DNA of 64,000 bases. Source: Nocardia salmonicida NBRC 13393 (GTDB taxonomy: Bacteria; Actinomycetota; Actinomycetes; Mycobacteriales; Mycobacteriaceae). Where the stretch lies: assembly GCF_001613085.1 (NCBI RefSeq), contig NZ_BDBR01000012.1, positions 62,001 to 126,000 of the forward strand, given 5' to 3'. Positions 24,439 to 35,158 of this stretch are shown here, in pieces. The notes under the pieces are model-generated. The model did not search any database. It was not told where the DNA came from and worked only from the letters and a program-made list of their open reading frames with translations. A program made the translations under genes and the position numbers. The stretch's first letter is position 1. Each line of letters starts with the position of its first letter.

Positions 24439-27400
24439 TTGACGATCAACGAGAGCACCGAAATCGGCACGGAAGCGACCACGAAAGCGAATGGTCGCGG
24501 CCAGGCCAGGGGTGTCCGCGCGGCGCTGCTGGAGCAGCTGCGCACCGGAGCGGGATACGCGTTGGCGTTCGGCGGACAGGGTGCACAGTGGCTGCGCGAG
24601 CTCGAGGAGATCGGGCGCGACAGCGCGCTGGAGCCCGAGCTGGCCGCGCTGGTGAATGACGCTGCCGCGCTGATCGAGCCGGTTGCGACGCAGTTGCTGG
24701 TGGTGCGCCCCGGTGGATTCGACCCGATGGGCTGGGTGCTCGAGAGCGAGCTCGACGAGCCGGAGGAGCCCTCCTCGGCGCCCGCGGACTCGGTGCTGCG
24801 GTCGGTGCCCGTTTCCATGCCGGGTGTGCTGCTGACCCAGCTCGCCGCGACCAGGGCGTTGCGGTTGCAGGGTCTCGACCCGGCCGAGCACGCGCCGGTC
24901 GCGATCGTCGGACACTCGCAGGGGCTGTTCGCCGCCACCGCGGTCGAAGCGGGCGGCACGCGTGACGCGGAGCTGCTGGCCATCTCGCAGCTCGTGGGTG
25001 CGGCCGCCGGGCTCGTCGCGCGCAGGCGTGGACTGATGCCGGTGGGCGAGCGCTCGCCGATGGTGGCCGTGTCGAATGTGGATCCGGAGCAGCTGCGGGC
25101 AATCGTCGCCGAGGTCGCCGAGGGAGTCGATCCCGCGATCGCCGCGGTGGTGTCGATCCGCAACGGACGCAGGCGCGTCGTGATCTCGGGTGCGCCCGCG
25201 CAGATCGATCGGGTGCGCATTCGTTGCGCGCAGCTGCACGACGAGCAGATCCGTGAGCGCGAGAGCAAGGCCCGCGGTGGCGCGGTATTCGCGCCCGTGT
25301 TCGAAGACATCTCCGTCGACGTCGCCTTCCACCACCCGGCGCTGGCCGAGACCGTCGAACTGGTCGCCGGTTGGGCCCGCCAGTGCGAGATCGACGCCGA
25401 CCTCGCCGCCGCGCTGACCCAGCAGGTGCTCGTCGACCCGATCGACTGGGTCGCCACCGTCGATGCCGTGGTCGAAGCGGGCGCGCAGTGGATCCTCGAC
25501 CTCGGCCCCGGCGACCTGCTCTCGCGGGTGACCGGCGGTTCGCTCAAGGGCACCGGTGTCGGCGTGATCGCCGCCGCCACCCGCGCCGGTCAGCGCAGCC
25601 TGCTCACCCCGGGCGCCGCGCCGGAGCCGTCGACACCGTGGTCGGCGTTCGCGCCGAAGCCGGTGCGTCTGCCCAACGGGCGCATCGTTGTCGAGACCGC
25701 GTTCACCAAGCTCACCGGCCGTTCGCCGATCCTCCTCGCGGGCATGACCCCGACGACCGTCGACGCGAAAATCGTCGCGGCCGCGGCCAACGCGGGCCAC
25801 TGGGCCGAGCTGGCCGGTGGCGGACAGGTCACCGAGCAGATCTTCGCCGACCGGGTCACCGAGTTGCGTCAGCTGCTGCAGCCGGGTCGCGCCGTGCAGT
25901 TCAACTCGCTGTTCCTCGACCCCTACCTGTGGAAGCTGCAGCTGGGCGGTAAGCGCTTGGTGCAGAAGGCGCGGGCGGCGGGTGCGCCGATCGACGGCGT
26001 GATCGTCACCGCGGGCATCCCCGAACTCGACGAGGCCGTGGCGCTGATCGGTGAGCTGTCCGAGGCGGGCATCAGCCACGTCGCGTTCAAGCCGGGCACC
26101 GTCGCCCAGATCAAGGCCGTTCTGCGCATCGCCGACGCCGTTCCGGACTACCCGGTGATCATGCACATCGAAGGCGGCAAGGCCGGCGGGCACCACTCCT
26201 GGGAAGACCTCGACGACCTGCTGCTGGCCACCTACGCCGAGCTGCGCGGCCACGCCAACGTGGTGATCTGCGTCGGCGGCGGCATCGGCACTCCCGAACG
26301 CGCCACCGACTACCTCACCGGCGCCTGGTCCACCGGCCACGGCTACCCGCTCATGCCCCTGGACGGCGTGCTGGTCGGCACCGCGGCCATGGCTACCCTC
26401 GAGGCGACCACCGCCCCCGCGGTGAAGCAGCTGCTCGTCGATACCCCCGGCACCCCCGACTGGGTCGGTGCGGGCACCGCCAGTGGTGGAATGGCCTCCG
26501 GGCGCAGCCAACTGGGCGCCGATATCCATGAGATCGACAATGCCGCCTCGCGGACCGGCCGCCTGCTCGACGAGGTCGCGGGCGATGCCGACGCCGTGGC
26601 GAGCCGTCGCGCCGAAATCATCGCGGCGCTCGACGCCACCGCCAAGCCCTACTTCGGCGATGTCGCCACCATGACCTACCAGCAGTGGCTGGAACGCTAT
26701 GTCTCCCTGGCCGTGACGAGCGAGGTGCCGATCTCGTTCGATTGCGGCAGCGATATCGGTGAAGCGATCCGCGACGCCACCCGCTCGGACTGGCTCGACA
26801 TCAGCTGGCGCGACCGGTTCGCGGAGATGATGCGCCGCACCGAGTCCCGGCTCAACCCGGCCGACAGCGGTGAGATCGAAACCCTGTTCGCCGACGACGA
26901 AGCCTTCGAGCACCCGGTGCAGGCGCTGTGCGCGCTGCAGAAGCAGTACCCGACGATCGCCGACACCGTGCTGCACCCGGCCGACGTGCCGTTCTTCGTC
27001 TCGCTGTGCAAGACGCCGGGCAAGCCGGTGAACTTCGTGCCCGTCGTCGACGCCGATGTGCGTCGCTGGTGGCGTTCGGATTCGCTGTGGCAGGCCCACG
27101 ATCCGCGTTATTCGGCCGATCAGGTGTGCGTCATCCCCGGCACCGTCGCCGTCGCCGGTATCACCCGCGTGGACGAGCCCGTCGGTGAGCTGCTCGACCG
27201 CTTCGAACAGGACACCGCGTACAGCCTGGTCAGGGCCGGTGTCGTCCCCGAGCCGGTGGACGCGCGCCGCGTCGCCGGTGTGGTGGCGGGACCGATCGAC
27301 ACCGTGCTCGCCGCCCCCGACGTGCAGTGGGCCGGTCGCACCACCGTCAACCCGGTGCATCGCCTCGGTGACATCTCGGAGTGGATCGTCGAGCAGGGGA

Positions 27401-30400
27401 GTGCGGTGCATCGCGGCACCGGCGCCACCCTGACCGAAACCACCGGTCCCGAAGCCGAATTCGGCTACGTGGAGCTGACGGTGCCGCTGGTCCGTGATTC
27501 CGTGCGGATCCGCATCACCGTGCCCGCGAGCGTGTATTCCGGTGGCGCGCCGGTGATCACCGACGCCGATGCCGAGACCGCGATGTCGGCCCTGCTCGGC
27601 GTCGCCGCCGGGAAGTCGCTGCCCGAGGTGAAAGCCGGTGTGGCGCACCTCAACCTGGCATGGATGCCGGATCTGATCGCCGACCACGCCGGTGTCACGG
27701 GCTCGGGCCTGCCCGACACCCTCAGCACTCTCGGCCGTACCGCCCCCGATGTGCTCGTCGGCGCCTGCTGGCCCGCGGTCTTCGCGGTGCTCGGCGCGGC
27801 CCGTACCCCGGCCGGCGGCTCCGTCATCGAGGGCATGCTCGACCTGGTCCACCTGGATCACCAGATCGACCTGCTGAGCGAATTGCCCTCGGAGACGAGC
27901 ATTCTTGTCGTCCGTGCCGAAGGCGGCGCGGTGGTCGATACCGACATGGGCCGGGTGGTCGAGGTCGAGGTGAACATCGGCCTGATCCTGGATCAGGGAC
28001 TCGACGCCACCCCGCTGGCCCGGCTCGTCGAACGCTTCGCCATCCGTGGCCGCAACGGCGCGGGCGAGCTCACCGATCCGCCGCGCGCGGCCGGTGCGGT
28101 CTCCGACGACGCCACCGATACCCCGCGTCGCCGTCGCCGCGACGTGAGCATGGCCGCCCCGCGCGCCATGCACGCGTTCGCCGCGGTCTCCGGCGACCAC
28201 AACCCGATCCACACCTCCGACGCCGCCGCCAAGCTGGCCGGTCTGGGCAGCCCGATCGTGCACGGCATGTGGCTCTCGGCCGCCGCCCAGCACGCGGTGG
28301 TCGCGGTGGATCCCGAAAGCTCCGTTCCCGCACGCACTCTCACGGCATGGACCACCCGGTTCCTCGGCATGGTGCGCCCCGGCGCGACCGTGGACGTGCG
28401 GGTGGAGCGGATCGCGGTGGACGCGGGCGCCGAGATCGTCGAGGTCTCCTGCCGCGTCGACGGTGACCTGGTCATGACCGCGACCGGGCGCACCGCCGCC
28501 CCGAAGACCGTGTACGCCTTCCCGGGCCAGGGCATCCAGCGCAAGGGGATGGGCCTGGACGCGCTGACCCGCTCGAAGGCGGCCAAGCGGGTATGGGAGC
28601 GTGCCGACGCGCACACCCGCGACGCCCTCGGTTTCTCGATCCTGGCGGTGGTGCGCGACAACCCGACCTACCTCAAGGCGCGCGGTGTCGAACACCGGCA
28701 CCCGGACGGCGTGCTGCACCTGACCCAGTTCACCCAGGTCGCGATGGCCACCCTCGGCGTCGCCCAGGTCGCCGAGCTGCGGGAATCGGGCGCGTTCGTC
28801 GAAGGCGCGATGCTGGCCGGTCACTCGGTCGGTGAGTACAACGCTCTCGCCGCCGTCGCCGGTGTGCTGCCGCTGGAAGCCGTGCTCGAGGTCGTGTTCC
28901 AGCGTGGCTCGGCCATGCACGAACTGGTGCCGCGTGACGCGCAGGGCCGCAGCGACTACCGGATGGCCGCCATCCGCCCGTCGCAGATCGGACTGCCCGA
29001 CCCCGAGGTGATCGACTTCGTCACCGGGATCGGCGCCGAGACCGGCGAGTTCCTCGAGGTGGTGAACCTCAACCTGCGCGGCTCCCAGTACGCCATCGCG
29101 GGCACGGTCGCCGGGCTCGAGGCCCTCGAAACCGAGATCGACCGCCGCCGTGCCGAATTCGGCGGCAAGCGGGCCTTCATCCTGGTGCCCGGCATCGACG
29201 TGCCGTTCCACTCCTCGGTGCTGCGCGACGGTGTGCCGGAGTTCCGGCACAAGCTCGAGCAGCTGCTGCCCGCCGAGGTGCACCCGGAGGTTCTGGTCGG
29301 ACGCTACATTCCGAACCTGGTGCCCCGTCCGTTCTCCCTGGACCGCGCCTTCCTCACCGAGATCGCCGAACTCGTGCCGTCGGAGCCCCTCGTGGCCGTC
29401 CTGGCCGACTTCGACAGCTGGGCCACGCGCGATGCAGAGCTGTGCCGCGTAGTGCTGATCGAGTTGCTGGCCTGGCAGTTCGCCAGCCCGGTGCGCTGGA
29501 TCGAGACCCAGGACCTGCTGTTCACTGACACCGCCCACGGTGGTCTCGGCGTGGAACGGTTCGTCGAGATCGGTCTCGGCGCCACCCCGACCGTGGCGAA
29601 CCTGGCCTCGCAGACGCTGAAGCTGCCAGGGTTCGGTGGGGTGACCGTGGAGGTCGTCAACGTCGAACGTGACGCGACGGTCGTCTACTCGACCGACACC
29701 GATCCGGCCCCGGTCGACGACATCGACGACGCCCCGGTCGAAACTGCGGCCGCGCCGACCGCTGCCGCGGCTCCCGTCGCCGCTGCTCCGGTAGCGACCG
29801 GCGGCCCGCGCCCCGACGACATCACCTTCAGCGCCGCCGACGCCACCCGCGTGCTCATCGCGCTGTGGACCAAGCTGCGGATGGGCCAGATCGGCCCGGT
29901 CGACACCATCGAGGGCCTCTGCGACGGTGTCTCCTCGCGGCGTAACCAGCTGCTCGTCGACCTCGGCGCCGAACTCTCCCTCGGTGCCATCGACGGCGCC
30001 GCCGACGCCGATATGGGCGCACTGGCCGCCACCGTCGAACGTCTTGCCCGCACCTACAAGCCCTTCGGCACCGTGCTCACCGATGCCATCGGCGACCACT
30101 TGCGCAAGGTCTTCGGCCCCTCCGGCAAGCGGCCCGCCGCCATCGCCGACCGGGTCAAGAAGGTCTGGGAACTCGGCGACGGCTGGGCCAGCCACGTCAC
30201 CGCCGAGGTCTCCCTCGGCACCCGCGAAGGCGCGAGCGTGCGCGGCGGTGACCTCGGCGGTCTCGCCGGCGGCGCGCTCAGCGATGCGGCTTCGGTCGAC
30301 GCCGCCATCGACGCCGCAGTGCAGGCTGTGGCCGCACGGCGCGGTGTCGCGGTCTCGATGCCCTCGGCGGGTGGCGCTACCGGCGGCACCGTCGACGCTG

Positions 30401-33400
30401 CCGCGCTCGGCGAGTTCACCGAGCAGATCACCGGACGCGACGGCGTGCTCGCCACCGCGGCCAGGGTCGTGCTCGAACAGCTCGGCCTCAGCGAGAAGAT
30501 CAGCGCACCCGAGGCGACTCCCGATACGCTCGCCGACCTCGTCTCGGCCGAATTGGGTTCGGACTGGCCGCGTCTGGTTGCTCCCGCGTTCGACGCTCGC
30601 AAGGCCGTGCTCATCGACGACCGCTGGGCCACTGCTCGGGAAGACCTCGCGAAGATGTGGCTCGGCGACGATGCCGCCACCGCGGAGCAGTCGATCGACG
30701 GTTTCGTCGGAGCCGGTGAAGCTGTTGCCGCCCAGGCGAGCTGGTGGCGTCAGCGGGCCATGCACGAGGCCCGTTCGGTGCTGGCCGGGGTGTACGCGCA
30801 GATCGCGAAGGCCGCGCTCGACACCACCGAGCCGGGTCTGTGGTCCGACGACCTCGCCGTGATCACCGGCGCCAGTAAGGGTTCCATCGCGGCAGCCGTC
30901 ACCGGCAAGCTCCTCTCCGGCGGCGCGACCGTGGTGGTCACCACCTCCGGCCTCAACGACGAACGGCTGCGGTTCTACCGCTCGCTCTACCGCGACAACG
31001 CCCGCCACGGTGCGGCGCTGTGGGTGGTCCCGGCCAATATGGCCTCCTACCAGGACCTCGACGCGCTGATCGAGTGGGTCGGTACCGAGCAGGTCGACAA
31101 CGCGGGTGGCGCCAAGATCAAGGTCAAGGACGCCATGACCCCGACGGTGCTGCTGCCGTTCGCGGCACCGCGCGTCGCCGGCGACCTCGCCGACGCGGGC
31201 GCCCGCGCCGAAATGGAGATGCGGGTCCTGCTCTGGTCGGTGGAACGGCTGATCGGCGGCCTGTCCGCCCTCAACGCCGACCACGACGTCGACGCGAAAC
31301 TGCATGTGGTGCTGCCGGGTTCGCCCAACCGCGGCCTCTTCGGCGGCGACGGCGCCTACGGCGAGGCCAAGGCCGCGCTCGACGCGGTCGTGACCAAGTG
31401 GAAGGCCGAGAAGTCCTGGGCCACACGGGTGACGCTGGTGCACGCGCTGATCGGCTGGGTGCGCGGCACCGGGCTGATGGGTCACAACGACCCCATGGTC
31501 GAGGCCGTGGAGAAGGCGGGCGTACAGACCTGGTCGACCACCGAGATGGCCGACGAACTGCTCAAGTGGTGCACCTCGCGTGCCCGTCAGGTGACGCTCA
31601 CCGGCCCGCAGCAGATCGACCTCACCGGTGGTCTGGCGCGCGCCAAGCTCGACCTGCCCGCGCTCGCCAAGCAGGCGCAGGAGGCCGCGGCCGAGCAGAT
31701 CGAGGAAGCCGCCACCGCCGCGACCATCGCCGCGCTGCCCGCACCGCCCACCCTGAGTTCGGCTCTGCCCGTGCCTGATTGGGCTCCGGTCACCGCGGAA
31801 CTGAGCGACATGGTCGTCATCGTCGGCGCCGGTGAACTCGGCCCGTACGGCTCCTCGCGCACCCGCTTCGAGATGGAGGTCGAAGACCAGCTCTCGGCCG
31901 CCGGCGTGCTCGAACTGGCCTGGACCACCGGTCTGATCCGCTGGGAGAACGAGCCGAAGCCCGGCTGGTACGACACCGAATCCGGTGACTTCGTACCCGA
32001 GGCCGAAGTCGCGGAGCGCTACCACGACACCGTCGTCGAACGCTGCGGTGTGCGCCGCTACGAAGACGACGGCGCCATGCTCGACAACGCGGCCCCGCTG
32101 CTCACCTCGGTGTTCCTCGATCAGGACCTGACGTTCACGGTCGCAGGCGAAGCCGAGGCACGGGCGTTCGCCACCGCCGATCCCGAGCACACGGTGATCA
32201 GCCCGGTCGAGGGCTCGGGCGACTGGACCGTCACCCGTCAGGCGGGCACCGAGATCCGCGTGCCGCGCAAGGCCAAGCTCTCCCGCGTGGTCGGCGGCCA
32301 GATCCCGACCGGCTGGGACCCCACCATCTGGGGCGTCTCGGCCGACATGGCCGCCTCGATCGACCGGGTCGCGCTGTGGAACATCGTCTGCACCGTCGAC
32401 GCGTTCGTCGGCGCGGGCTTCAGCCCCGACGAGCTGATGAGCTGGGTGCACCCGAGCCTGGTGGCCAACACCCAGGGCACCGGCATGGGTGGCATGTCCT
32501 CGATGCGCTCGCTCTACGTCGACAACCTGCTCGGCGAACCGCGCCCGAACGACATCCTCCAAGAAGCACTGCCCAACGTCGCCCTGGCGCACGTGGTGCA
32601 GTCCTACGTGGGCAGCTACGGCGCCATGGTGCACCCGGTCGCGGCGTGCGCCACGGCGGCGGTCTCGGTCGAGGAAGGCGTCGACAAGATCCGGCTCGGC
32701 AAGGCCGAGGTCGTGGTCGCCGGTGGTTTCGACGACCTGGGTATCGAAGGCATCGTCGGCTTCGGTGACATGTCGGCCACCGCCGACTCGGCGAGTATGC
32801 GCGCCAAGGGAATCAGCGACCGCTACTTCTCCCGTGCCAACGATCGCCGTCGCGGCGGGTTCGTGGAATCGCAGGGTGGCGGCACCGTGCTGCTGGCCCG
32901 CGGTGACGTGGCCGTGGAGATGGGTCTGCCGGTGCTCGGCGTCGTCGCCTTCGCCCAGTCCTTCGCCGACGGCGTGCACACCTCCATCCCGGCGCCGGGT
33001 CTCGGTGCGCTGGGTGCGGGGCGTGGCGGCAGCGAGTCGCGACTGGCGGCCGAACTGCGCAAGCTCGGCGTGACCCCCGACGACATCGCGGTGATCTCCA
33101 AGCACGACACCTCCACCGCGGCCAACGACCCCAACGAGTCGGAGCTGCACGAGCGGCTCGCCGGCGCGCTGGGTCGTACCAGCGGCGCACCGCTGTTCGT
33201 GGTCTCGCAGAAGAGCCTCACCGGCCATGCCAAGGGCGGCGCGGCGGCATTCCAGCTCATCGGCCTGTGCCAGGTGCTGGAGAACGGTGTGGTGCCGCCG
33301 AACCGCAGCCTGGATTGCGTCGACGAGAAGATGGCAGGCTACCCGCACCTGGTGTGGGCCCGCGAGCCACTGCGGTTCGGCGAGAAGTTCGCGCTCAAGG

Positions 33401-33765
33401 CGGGTCTGGTGACCTCGCTCGGCTTCGGTCACGTGTCCGGTCTGCTCGCGGTGGTCCATCCGCAGGCGTTCCTGGCCGCGATCGACCCGGCCGCGCGGGC
33501 GGAGTACCAGGAGCGGGCGCAGACGCGTCAGCTCGCGGGTAGGCAGCGCTTCGCCGAGGCCATGTGCGGCGGGTCGGCACTGTACGAGAAGCCGGCCGAT
33601 CGTCGTCTCGGCGCCGACGGCACGCCGGCCAAGCAGATCCGTCAGCTCGAGGCCGACATGCTGCTCTCGCCGCAGGCCCGTCTCGACAGCGACGGCGTCT
33701 ACAGCGCGAACGGATGGGGCTGCGGCACCGGGCAAATCACCCCGCAGTCGACCGAAGCGCCGTAG
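24439..33765 (+). CDS. fas: Type I fatty acid synthase, multifunctional (FAS I)
   Basis: A single 3,108-residue polypeptide carrying all fatty acid synthase activities in the order of mycobacterial FAS I. Seen in order: acetyltransferase with GHSQGL (S160), enoyl reductase (SPILLAGMTPTTVD, near 430; GGGIGTPE), MaoC-like dehydratase (GDHNPIH, D1253), malonyl/palmitoyl transferase with GHSVGE (S1463), acyl carrier protein with the PPant-site Ser in DGVSSRRNQ (S1832 or S1833), ketoreductase (VITGASKG, near 2141) and ketosynthase with the Cys in PVAACATAA (C2737) plus SKHDTSTAAND and GHAKGG. It supplies C16-C18 and C24-C26 acyl-CoAs for membrane and mycolic acids. TTG 24439 is chosen from AGAAGGAAG upstream and the family N-terminus. 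Confidence 0.97.
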   Translation: MTINESTEIGTEATTKANGRGQARGVRAALLEQLRTGAGYALAFGGQGAQWLRELEEIGRDSALEPELAALVNDAAALIEPVATQLLVVRPGGFDPMGWVLESELDEPEEPSSAPADSVLRSVPVSMPGVLLTQLAATRALRLQGLDPAEHAPVAIVGHSQGLFAATAVEAGGTRDAELLAISQLVGAAAGLVARRRGLMPVGERSPMVAVSNVDPEQLRAIVAEVAEGVDPAIAAVVSIRNGRRRVVISGAPAQIDRVRIRCAQLHDEQIRERESKARGGAVFAPVFEDISVDVAFHHPALAETVELVAGWARQCEIDADLAAALTQQVLVDPIDWVATVDAVVEAGAQWILDLGPGDLLSRVTGGSLKGTGVGVIAAATRAGQRSLLTPGAAPEPSTPWSAFAPKPVRLPNGRIVVETAFTKLTGRSPILLAGMTPTTVDAKIVAAAANAGHWAELAGGGQVTEQIFADRVTELRQLLQPGRAVQFNSLFLDPYLWKLQLGGKRLVQKARAAGAPIDGVIVTAGIPELDEAVALIGELSEAGISHVAFKPGTVAQIKAVLRIADAVPDYPVIMHIEGGKAGGHHSWEDLDDLLLATYAELRGHANVVICVGGGIGTPERATDYLTGAWSTGHGYPLMPLDGVLVGTAAMATLEATTAPAVKQLLVDTPGTPDWVGAGTASGGMASGRSQLGADIHEIDNAASRTGRLLDEVAGDADAVASRRAEIIAALDATAKPYFGDVATMTYQQWLERYVSLAVTSEVPISFDCGSDIGEAIRDATRSDWLDISWRDRFAEMMRRTESRLNPADSGEIETLFADDEAFEHPVQALCALQKQYPTIADTVLHPADVPFFVSLCKTPGKPVNFVPVVDADVRRWWRSDSLWQAHDPRYSADQVCVIPGTVAVAGITRVDEPVGELLDRFEQDTAYSLVRAGVVPEPVDARRVAGVVAGPIDTVLAAPDVQWAGRTTVNPVHRLGDISEWIVEQGSAVHRGTGATLTETTGPEAEFGYVELTVPLVRDSVRIRITVPASVYSGGAPVITDADAETAMSALLGVAAGKSLPEVKAGVAHLNLAWMPDLIADHAGVTGSGLPDTLSTLGRTAPDVLVGACWPAVFAVLGAARTPAGGSVIEGMLDLVHLDHQIDLLSELPSETSILVVRAEGGAVVDTDMGRVVEVEVNIGLILDQGLDATPLARLVERFAIRGRNGAGELTDPPRAAGAVSDDATDTPRRRRRDVSMAAPRAMHAFAAVSGDHNPIHTSDAAAKLAGLGSPIVHGMWLSAAAQHAVVAVDPESSVPARTLTAWTTRFLGMVRPGATVDVRVERIAVDAGAEIVEVSCRVDGDLVMTATGRTAAPKTVYAFPGQGIQRKGMGLDALTRSKAAKRVWERADAHTRDALGFSILAVVRDNPTYLKARGVEHRHPDGVLHLTQFTQVAMATLGVAQVAELRESGAFVEGAMLAGHSVGEYNALAAVAGVLPLEAVLEVVFQRGSAMHELVPRDAQGRSDYRMAAIRPSQIGLPDPEVIDFVTGIGAETGEFLEVVNLNLRGSQYAIAGTVAGLEALETEIDRRRAEFGGKRAFILVPGIDVPFHSSVLRDGVPEFRHKLEQLLPAEVHPEVLVGRYIPNLVPRPFSLDRAFLTEIAELVPSEPLVAVLADFDSWATRDAELCRVVLIELLAWQFASPVRWIETQDLLFTDTAHGGLGVERFVEIGLGATPTVANLASQTLKLPGFGGVTVEVVNVERDATVVYSTDTDPAPVDDIDDAPVETAAAPTAAAAPVAAAPVATGGPRPDDITFSAADATRVLIALWTKLRMGQIGPVDTIEGLCDGVSSRRNQLLVDLGAELSLGAIDGAADADMGALAATVERLARTYKPFGTVLTDAIGDHLRKVFGPSGKRPAAIADRVKKVWELGDGWASHVTAEVSLGTREGASVRGGDLGGLAGGALSDAASVDAAIDAAVQAVAARRGVAVSMPSAGGATGGTVDAAALGEFTEQITGRDGVLATAARVVLEQLGLSEKISAPEATPDTLADLVSAELGSDWPRLVAPAFDARKAVLIDDRWATAREDLAKMWLGDDAATAEQSIDGFVGAGEAVAAQASWWRQRAMHEARSVLAGVYAQIAKAALDTTEPGLWSDDLAVITGASKGSIAAAVTGKLLSGGATVVVTTSGLNDERLRFYRSLYRDNARHGAALWVVPANMASYQDLDALIEWVGTEQVDNAGGAKIKVKDAMTPTVLLPFAAPRVAGDLADAGARAEMEMRVLLWSVERLIGGLSALNADHDVDAKLHVVLPGSPNRGLFGGDGAYGEAKAALDAVVTKWKAEKSWATRVTLVHALIGWVRGTGLMGHNDPMVEAVEKAGVQTWSTTEMADELLKWCTSRARQVTLTGPQQIDLTGGLARAKLDLPALAKQAQEAAAEQIEEAATAATIAALPAPPTLSSALPVPDWAPVTAELSDMVVIVGAGELGPYGSSRTRFEMEVEDQLSAAGVLELAWTTGLIRWENEPKPGWYDTESGDFVPEAEVAERYHDTVVERCGVRRYEDDGAMLDNAAPLLTSVFLDQDLTFTVAGEAEARAFATADPEHTVISPVEGSGDWTVTRQAGTEIRVPRKAKLSRVVGGQIPTGWDPTIWGVSADMAASIDRVALWNIVCTVDAFVGAGFSPDELMSWVHPSLVANTQGTGMGGMSSMRSLYVDNLLGEPRPNDILQEALPNVALAHVVQSYVGSYGAMVHPVAACATAAVSVEEGVDKIRLGKAEVVVAGGFDDLGIEGIVGFGDMSATADSASMRAKGISDRYFSRANDRRRGGFVESQGGGTVLLARGDVAVEMGLPVLGVVAFAQSFADGVHTSIPAPGLGALGAGRGGSESRLAAELRKLGVTPDDIAVISKHDTSTAANDPNESELHERLAGALGRTSGAPLFVVSQKSLTGHAKGGAAAFQLIGLCQVLENGVVPPNRSLDCVDEKMAGYPHLVWAREPLRFGEKFALKAGLVTSLGFGHVSGLLAVVHPQAFLAAIDPAARAEYQERAQTRQLAGRQRFAEAMCGGSALYEKPADRRLGADGTPAKQIRQLEADMLLSPQARLDSDGVYSANGWGCGTGQITPQSTEAP

Positions 33766-33776
33766 GCTGCCGCTTC

Positions 33777-34205
33777 GTGACGATTCTCGGTATCGGTTTG
33801 GACTTGGTGACCATCTCCGAGTTCTCCGAACAGCTGCAACGGCCCGGGTCGACCATGATCAGGGAGACATTCACCGCTGGTGAACGTCGCTACTGCCAGA
33901 GCAAGCAAACCGACCCGGCCCGCAGCTTCGCCGCACGCTGGGCCGCGAAGGAGGCGGTGCTCAAAGCCTGGGCATCGTCTCGCTTCGCCCGCAGCCCACA
34001 GATCGGCGACAATCCGTACCCGCTCATCGAAGTCGTCAACGACGCCTGGGGCAGGCCCAGCATCAAACTCCACGGCCTGGCCGCGGAATTCCTGCCCCGG
34101 GTGCGGGTACACCTGTCCCTGACCCACGACGGCGACACCGCCGCGGCAATGGTGGTGCTGGAGGACCCGGGCGAGTTGGCCGATTTGATCGAAGGCCGAA
34201 ACTAG
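33777..34205 (+). CDS. acpS: Holo-[acyl-carrier-protein] synthase
   Basis: This 142 aa phosphopantetheinyl transferase activates the ACP domain of the FAS I protein upstream (11 bp gap, same operon). Magnesium ligands of the AcpS family are present: D9 in GIGLDLV and E59 in FAARWAAKEAVLKAW. The start is GTG 33777. The C-terminal HLSLTHDGDTAAAMVVL is the usual final strand. This pairing of fas and acpS is the conserved mycobacterial arrangement, so the assignment is firm. Confidence 0.95.
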   Translation: MTILGIGLDLVTISEFSEQLQRPGSTMIRETFTAGERRYCQSKQTDPARSFAARWAAKEAVLKAWASSRFARSPQIGDNPYPLIEVVNDAWGRPSIKLHGLAAEFLPRVRVHLSLTHDGDTAAAMVVLEDPGELADLIEGRN

Positions 34206-34208
34206 AAG

Positions 34209-34249
34209 TCGCGAACCGTCATTTCTCTTCGGCGGTTCGCGATTCTTTT
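34209..34249 (+). terminator. Rho-independent terminator after acpS
   Basis: TCGCGAACCG (34209-34218) pairs with CGGTTCGCGA (34233-34242) and is followed by TTCTTTTT. It lies 4 bp after the acpS stop and overlaps the 3' end of the convergent tetR gene. Confidence 0.75.
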
Positions 34250-34920
34250 TCCGCGACAAGCAGATACGCCACCATCAGGCGCTTGAGTTCGGCGACGGCA
34301 TCGGTGTTCGATTGATCTTCCTGCACCGAGAAATTCAGCATCGAATACACGACGTGCACCAGCACTTCGGCCATCATCGTGCGCCGGGCGCGCGGTGTTC
34401 GCGGCGTCAGCGGCCGCAGCATCTGCGAGACGACCGCGGCGAATTCCTTCTCGTGCAGCGCGCCCGTAGCCCGGGTGGAGGGGGTCGACTGCATCGCCAA
34501 CCACACCTCGCGCCGCGACGGGTCGGTGGTCCACAGGTTCGCCATGTGGTCGACGAACTGGTTCATGTGCCGCAGCCAGTCCAGCGAGGGCACTTCACCG
34601 TGGAAGTCGGCCAGCTCGCGAGAAACCGCAACCAGGTCTTGTCGATTGAGTTCGCAGACGATCACGTACTTGTTGGCGAAGAACTGGTACAGGGTGCCGA
34701 TCGGCACCTCGGCGCGCTGCGCGACCTCTTCACAGGTGAACGATTCGAACCCCACCTCGACCAGCAGCTCGCGCGAAGACGCCAGCAGCGCGTCGAATTT
34801 GCGCTTGCTGCGCTCCTGCGTCGGCCGCTTGCGCGGCATCAACTCTTGCGGGTCGTCCTGCAATTCCAGCGCAGGGTCCGGACGGCTCTGCGGTGACCGG
34901 GCCTGCGCGTGTACTTCCAC
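34219..34920 (-). CDS. TetR family regulator convergent to acpS
   Basis: A 233 aa TetR protein. The HTH is QERSKRKFDALLASSRELLVEVGFES with EEVAQRAEVPIGTLYQFFANKYVIV. The GTG start at 34920 gives a 27-residue disordered lead-in; ATG 34839 (MPRKRPTQERS) is a plausible alternative. It is next to the fas-acpS operon but the sequence does not resemble the FasR family I know, so a role in fatty acid control is only suggested by position. Relatives often respond to acyl-CoAs or drugs. Confidence 0.85.
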   Translation of the reverse strand: MEVHAQARSPQSRPDPALELQDDPQELMPRKRPTQERSKRKFDALLASSRELLVEVGFESFTCEEVAQRAEVPIGTLYQFFANKYVIVCELNRQDLVAVSRELADFHGEVPSLDWLRHMNQFVDHMANLWTTDPSRREVWLAMQSTPSTRATGALHEKEFAAVVSQMLRPLTPRTPRARRTMMAEVLVHVVYSMLNFSVQEDQSNTDAVAELKRLMVAYLLVAEKESRTAEEK

Positions 34921-35158
34921 CCATCCAGGCTAGCGGTATCCGCACATCCGCGACACGCCTCTACCGACAGCGTGTCAACAACTGGCAGAAATCCCGACCC
35001 ATCCATGCCCTGACCGGTGACGAATCATCAGATAAGTGTGCGTCTATCTGCACGCTTGTTCGCGGCTAGCCAGCTCACGCCGCACCAGACCTACCGCGAA
35101 GTGACGGACCCCGCGTGGTCTCGTCCCGCACCGTTTCGCACAGGGGAAGGCAAGACTT

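Noticed and set aside
24361..33735. A 9.4-kb open frame on the strand opposite fas.
   Set aside because: The fas gene has normal family motifs throughout; the antisense frame is a by-product of GC-rich codon use and matches no family.
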